Below are positions 22,799 through 24,228 of a stretch of 24,228 bases of DNA, piece after piece. The stretch lies in the NCBI GenBank assembly GCA_031257595.1, contig JAIROH010000128.1:1-24228 (forward strand), in the 5' to 3' direction. Made by a program: the position numbers and the translations under genes. Numbering within the stretch: the first letter of the stretch is position 1; each line of letters begins with the position of its first letter. The notes below the pieces were generated by a model. That model was not told the origin of the DNA, did no database searches, and saw only the letters and a list, made by a program, of their open reading frames with translations. Source of the stretch: Treponema sp. GTDB lineage: Bacteria; Spirochaetota; Spirochaetia; Treponematales; Breznakiellaceae.

Positions 22799-22823
22799 CT
22801 TGTGGCGCATCAGCATTGCCATA
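22781..22823 (+). promoter_or_regulatory. Long intercistronic hairpin between cimA and leuB
   Basis: The 15-base arm at 22781-22795 (TATGGCAACGCTGAT) pairs with 22809-22823 with a single C-A mismatch. The 13-base loop begins with the cimA stop codon TAA (22796-22798). No T run follows, so full termination is unlikely; RNA stabilisation, processing or attenuation of leuB is possible. The leuB GGAGG (22835-22839) lies 11 bases downstream. Confidence 0.65.
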
Positions 22824-22845
22824 TCTGTAAAGACGGAGGCAGGTC

Positions 22846-24036
22846 ATGGGTGAATACCGGATAGCGCTGATACCGGGGGACGGCATAGGGCCGGAGGTGA
22901 TTTCTCCGGCCGTTGATGTTCTCAACGCCGTGGGGAAAAAATTCGGCCACGGTTTTACGTTTACCGCCCTTGAAGCGGGGGGCTGCGCTGTGGATCGTTA
23001 TGGCAAGCCCCTGCCGGACGGCGTACTGGAAACGGCCGGGGAATGCGGCGCCCTGCTTCTCGGGGCGGTCGGCGGGCCGAAATGGGATAAGCTTCCCGGC
23101 GACAAACGGCCCGAGCGGGCCCTGCTCGCTTTGCGAAAAGGGCTCGGGGTTTTTGCCAACCTCAGGCCCGCCGTCCTTCTTCCCCAGCTGCGCGACGCGT
23201 GCCCCCTCAAGGAGGCGATTCTTGCCGGGGCGGACACGGCGGCAGAAGCAAAGGGCGGGGCGGCGGTCGGCCCGAAAACGACGGGCGGCCCGGAAACAGG
23301 CGGGGCGGTTCCGGGCTTTGACCTTCTTATCGTGCGGGAACTTACCGGAGGGCTTTACTTCGGCGAACGGGGGCGTTCCGCCGACGGTAATTCCGCGTTT
23401 GATACCGAAAGCTATTCCCGCCCGGAAATAGAGCGGGTACTCCGGGTAGGTTTTGAGGCGGCCGGGCGGCGGCGGAACAAAGTAACCGTCGTGGACAAGG
23501 CCAACGTGCTTGAAACCTCCCGGCTCTGGCGGGAAGTCGCCGGAGATGTGATAAAGGACTATCCCGATATTACGGCGGATTTTCTCTATGTGGACAACGC
23601 CGCGATGCAGCTTATCTCTTCCCCCGGACAGTTCGACGTGATCATCACCTCGAATCTTTTCGGTGACATACTGTCCGACGAAGCGTCTGTCCTGACCGGA
23701 TCAATCGGCATGCTGCCTTCGGCAAGCCTGGCCGGTCTCGGGGCGGAAGGGACCAACAGATTCGGCATGTACGAGCCGATCCACGGTTCCGCCCCGGACA
23801 TCGCCGGCAAAGACACCGCCAACCCCCTGGGAACGATACTTTCGGCGGCGATGATGCTCCGTTATTCATTCGGCCTGGAACGGGAAGCCCTGGCGGTCGA
23901 GGCGGCGGTAAACGCCGCGCTCGACGCGGGGCTTCGTACCGCCGACATCGCCCGGCGCGGCGAAAAAGCCGGACCGGGCGAACGGCTTGTGGGTACCGGG
24001 GAAATGGGCGCGGCGGTGGTAACGGCGCTGGGATAA
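22846..24036 (+). CDS. leuB: 3-isopropylmalate dehydrogenase
   Basis: This is a 396-residue protein. It oxidises and decarboxylates 3-isopropylmalate, and presumably 3-methylmalate in the citramalate route. Conserved parts are IPGDGIGPEV, GAVGGPKWD, the substrate-binding arginines in FANLRPA and VRELTGG, YFGE, the lysine of VDKANVLETS, SNLFGDILSDE with the metal-binding aspartates, and EPIHGSAPDIAGKD for NAD. An extra Gly/Ala-rich segment at about residues 130-157 sits where family members have a few residues; it is in frame and may form a surface loop. The start is ATG 22846 with GGAGG 6 bases upstream. It is last in the ilvN-leuA-cimA-leuB series. Confidence 0.96.
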   Translation: MGEYRIALIPGDGIGPEVISPAVDVLNAVGKKFGHGFTFTALEAGGCAVDRYGKPLPDGVLETAGECGALLLGAVGGPKWDKLPGDKRPERALLALRKGLGVFANLRPAVLLPQLRDACPLKEAILAGADTAAEAKGGAAVGPKTTGGPETGGAVPGFDLLIVRELTGGLYFGERGRSADGNSAFDTESYSRPEIERVLRVGFEAAGRRRNKVTVVDKANVLETSRLWREVAGDVIKDYPDITADFLYVDNAAMQLISSPGQFDVIITSNLFGDILSDEASVLTGSIGMLPSASLAGLGAEGTNRFGMYEPIHGSAPDIAGKDTANPLGTILSAAMMLRYSFGLEREALAVEAAVNAALDAGLRTADIARRGEKAGPGERLVGTGEMGAAVVTALG

Positions 24037-24071
24037 CGGCAAGACGGCGCAAGCCCCTGCCGGGAGCCTCC

Positions 24072-24091
24072 ATCGCGTGAGCGATTTCTTT
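24072..24091 (+). terminator. Terminator of the branched-chain operon
   Basis: ATCGC (24072-24076), a GTGA tetraloop and GCGAT (24081-24085) are followed by TTCTTT. A longer, weaker inverted repeat, CGGCA (24037-24041) with TGCCG (24058-24062), precedes it just after the leuB stop. Confidence 0.5.
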
Positions 24092-24117
24092 GGGAGCAGT
24101 AACCCCCAAGGCTTAAC

Positions 24118-24228
24118 TTAAAACCCGTTATTCATGGCGAACCGTAAGGCGGCGTTAAGCCGGGACTGGTATCCCTTACCATCGGTTTTAAGCCACTCTA
24201 AAATATCCGCGTCTATTTTGGTATGAAT
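24118..24228 (-). CDS. BrnA-type antitoxin, C-terminal fragment
   Basis: The frame enters from the right edge of the window and ends at TAA (plus-strand 24120-24118). The 36 visible residues include TKIDADILEWLK, GKGYQSRLNAALR and a short tail. This is the ribbon-helix-helix DNA-binding end of BrnA (DUF4415) antitoxins, which neutralise the BrnT ribonuclease toxin and repress their own operon. The N-terminus and any brnT gene, usually just upstream, lie beyond the window. The start is therefore unknown. A loose inverted repeat (24088-24110) after the stop may act as its terminator. Confidence 0.75.
   Translation of the reverse strand: MHTKIDADILEWLKTDGKGYQSRLNAALRFAMNNGF

Noticed and set aside
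21086..22822. A 578-codon minus-strand open frame opposite cimA
   Set aside because: CimA on the plus strand is certain from its motifs; the antisense frame is a G+C-driven shadow with no recognisable domain.

Overview
The window looks like a piece of a spirochaete chromosome, most likely a Treponema-type (possibly termite-gut) organism. This is an inference from gene content: a large acidic TPR membrane protein resembling the spirochaete flagellar-collar family, a stand-alone DbpA-type RNA-binding protein, a treponeme-style RRM protein, exported proteins with treponemal-looking signal peptides, and a full leucine/isoleucine gene set like that of free-living or gut treponemes. I saw no rRNA, tRNA, transposase, phage gene or CRISPR array.

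Layout. Positions 1-438 hold no convincing gene: two tandem terminator-like hairpins, a perfect 14-bp palindrome and a possible promoter. Positions 439-6185 hold two convergent inner-membrane proteins with very acidic cytoplasmic parts, the second a TPR protein that may be a periplasmic flagellar collar component. Positions 6293-9422 hold an exported CBM48-like protein, a coiled-coil PD-(D/E)XK nuclease-like protein flanked by two related 13-bp palindromes, and a predicted outer-membrane beta-barrel. A 151-nt imperfect palindrome (9435-9585) lies before a minus-strand trans-sulfuration-type PLP enzyme. Next come a DbpA-domain RNA-binding protein and an overlapping metallo-beta-lactamase-fold hydrolase, running head-on into leuD and leuC on the minus strand.

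Positions 14307-17620 hold a VanY-type D,D-carboxypeptidase overlapping a hybrid histidine kinase whose input end carries a two-cluster ferredoxin module, a third four-Cys Fe-S module and a GAF domain. A small RRM gene with a structured 5' leader (17663-17938) is divergent from a five-gene run: M15 peptidase lipoprotein, ilvN, leuA, cimA, leuB (18072-24036). A minus-strand fragment at the right edge is the C-terminus of a BrnA-like antitoxin.

How they work together. leuA, leuCD and leuB give the leucine branch. cimA together with leuCD and leuB gives 2-oxobutyrate from pyruvate (citramalate route to isoleucine). ilvN is the regulatory subunit of acetolactate synthase, whose catalytic partner is not in the window. 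Several genes have promoter-like hexamers so close to the start codon that their mRNAs should be leaderless or have leaders of only about a dozen bases. The most unusual items are the Fe-S-input hybrid kinase coupled to a cell-wall peptidase, the long palindrome at 9435-9585, and the divergent promoter shared by the RRM gene and the branched-chain operon.
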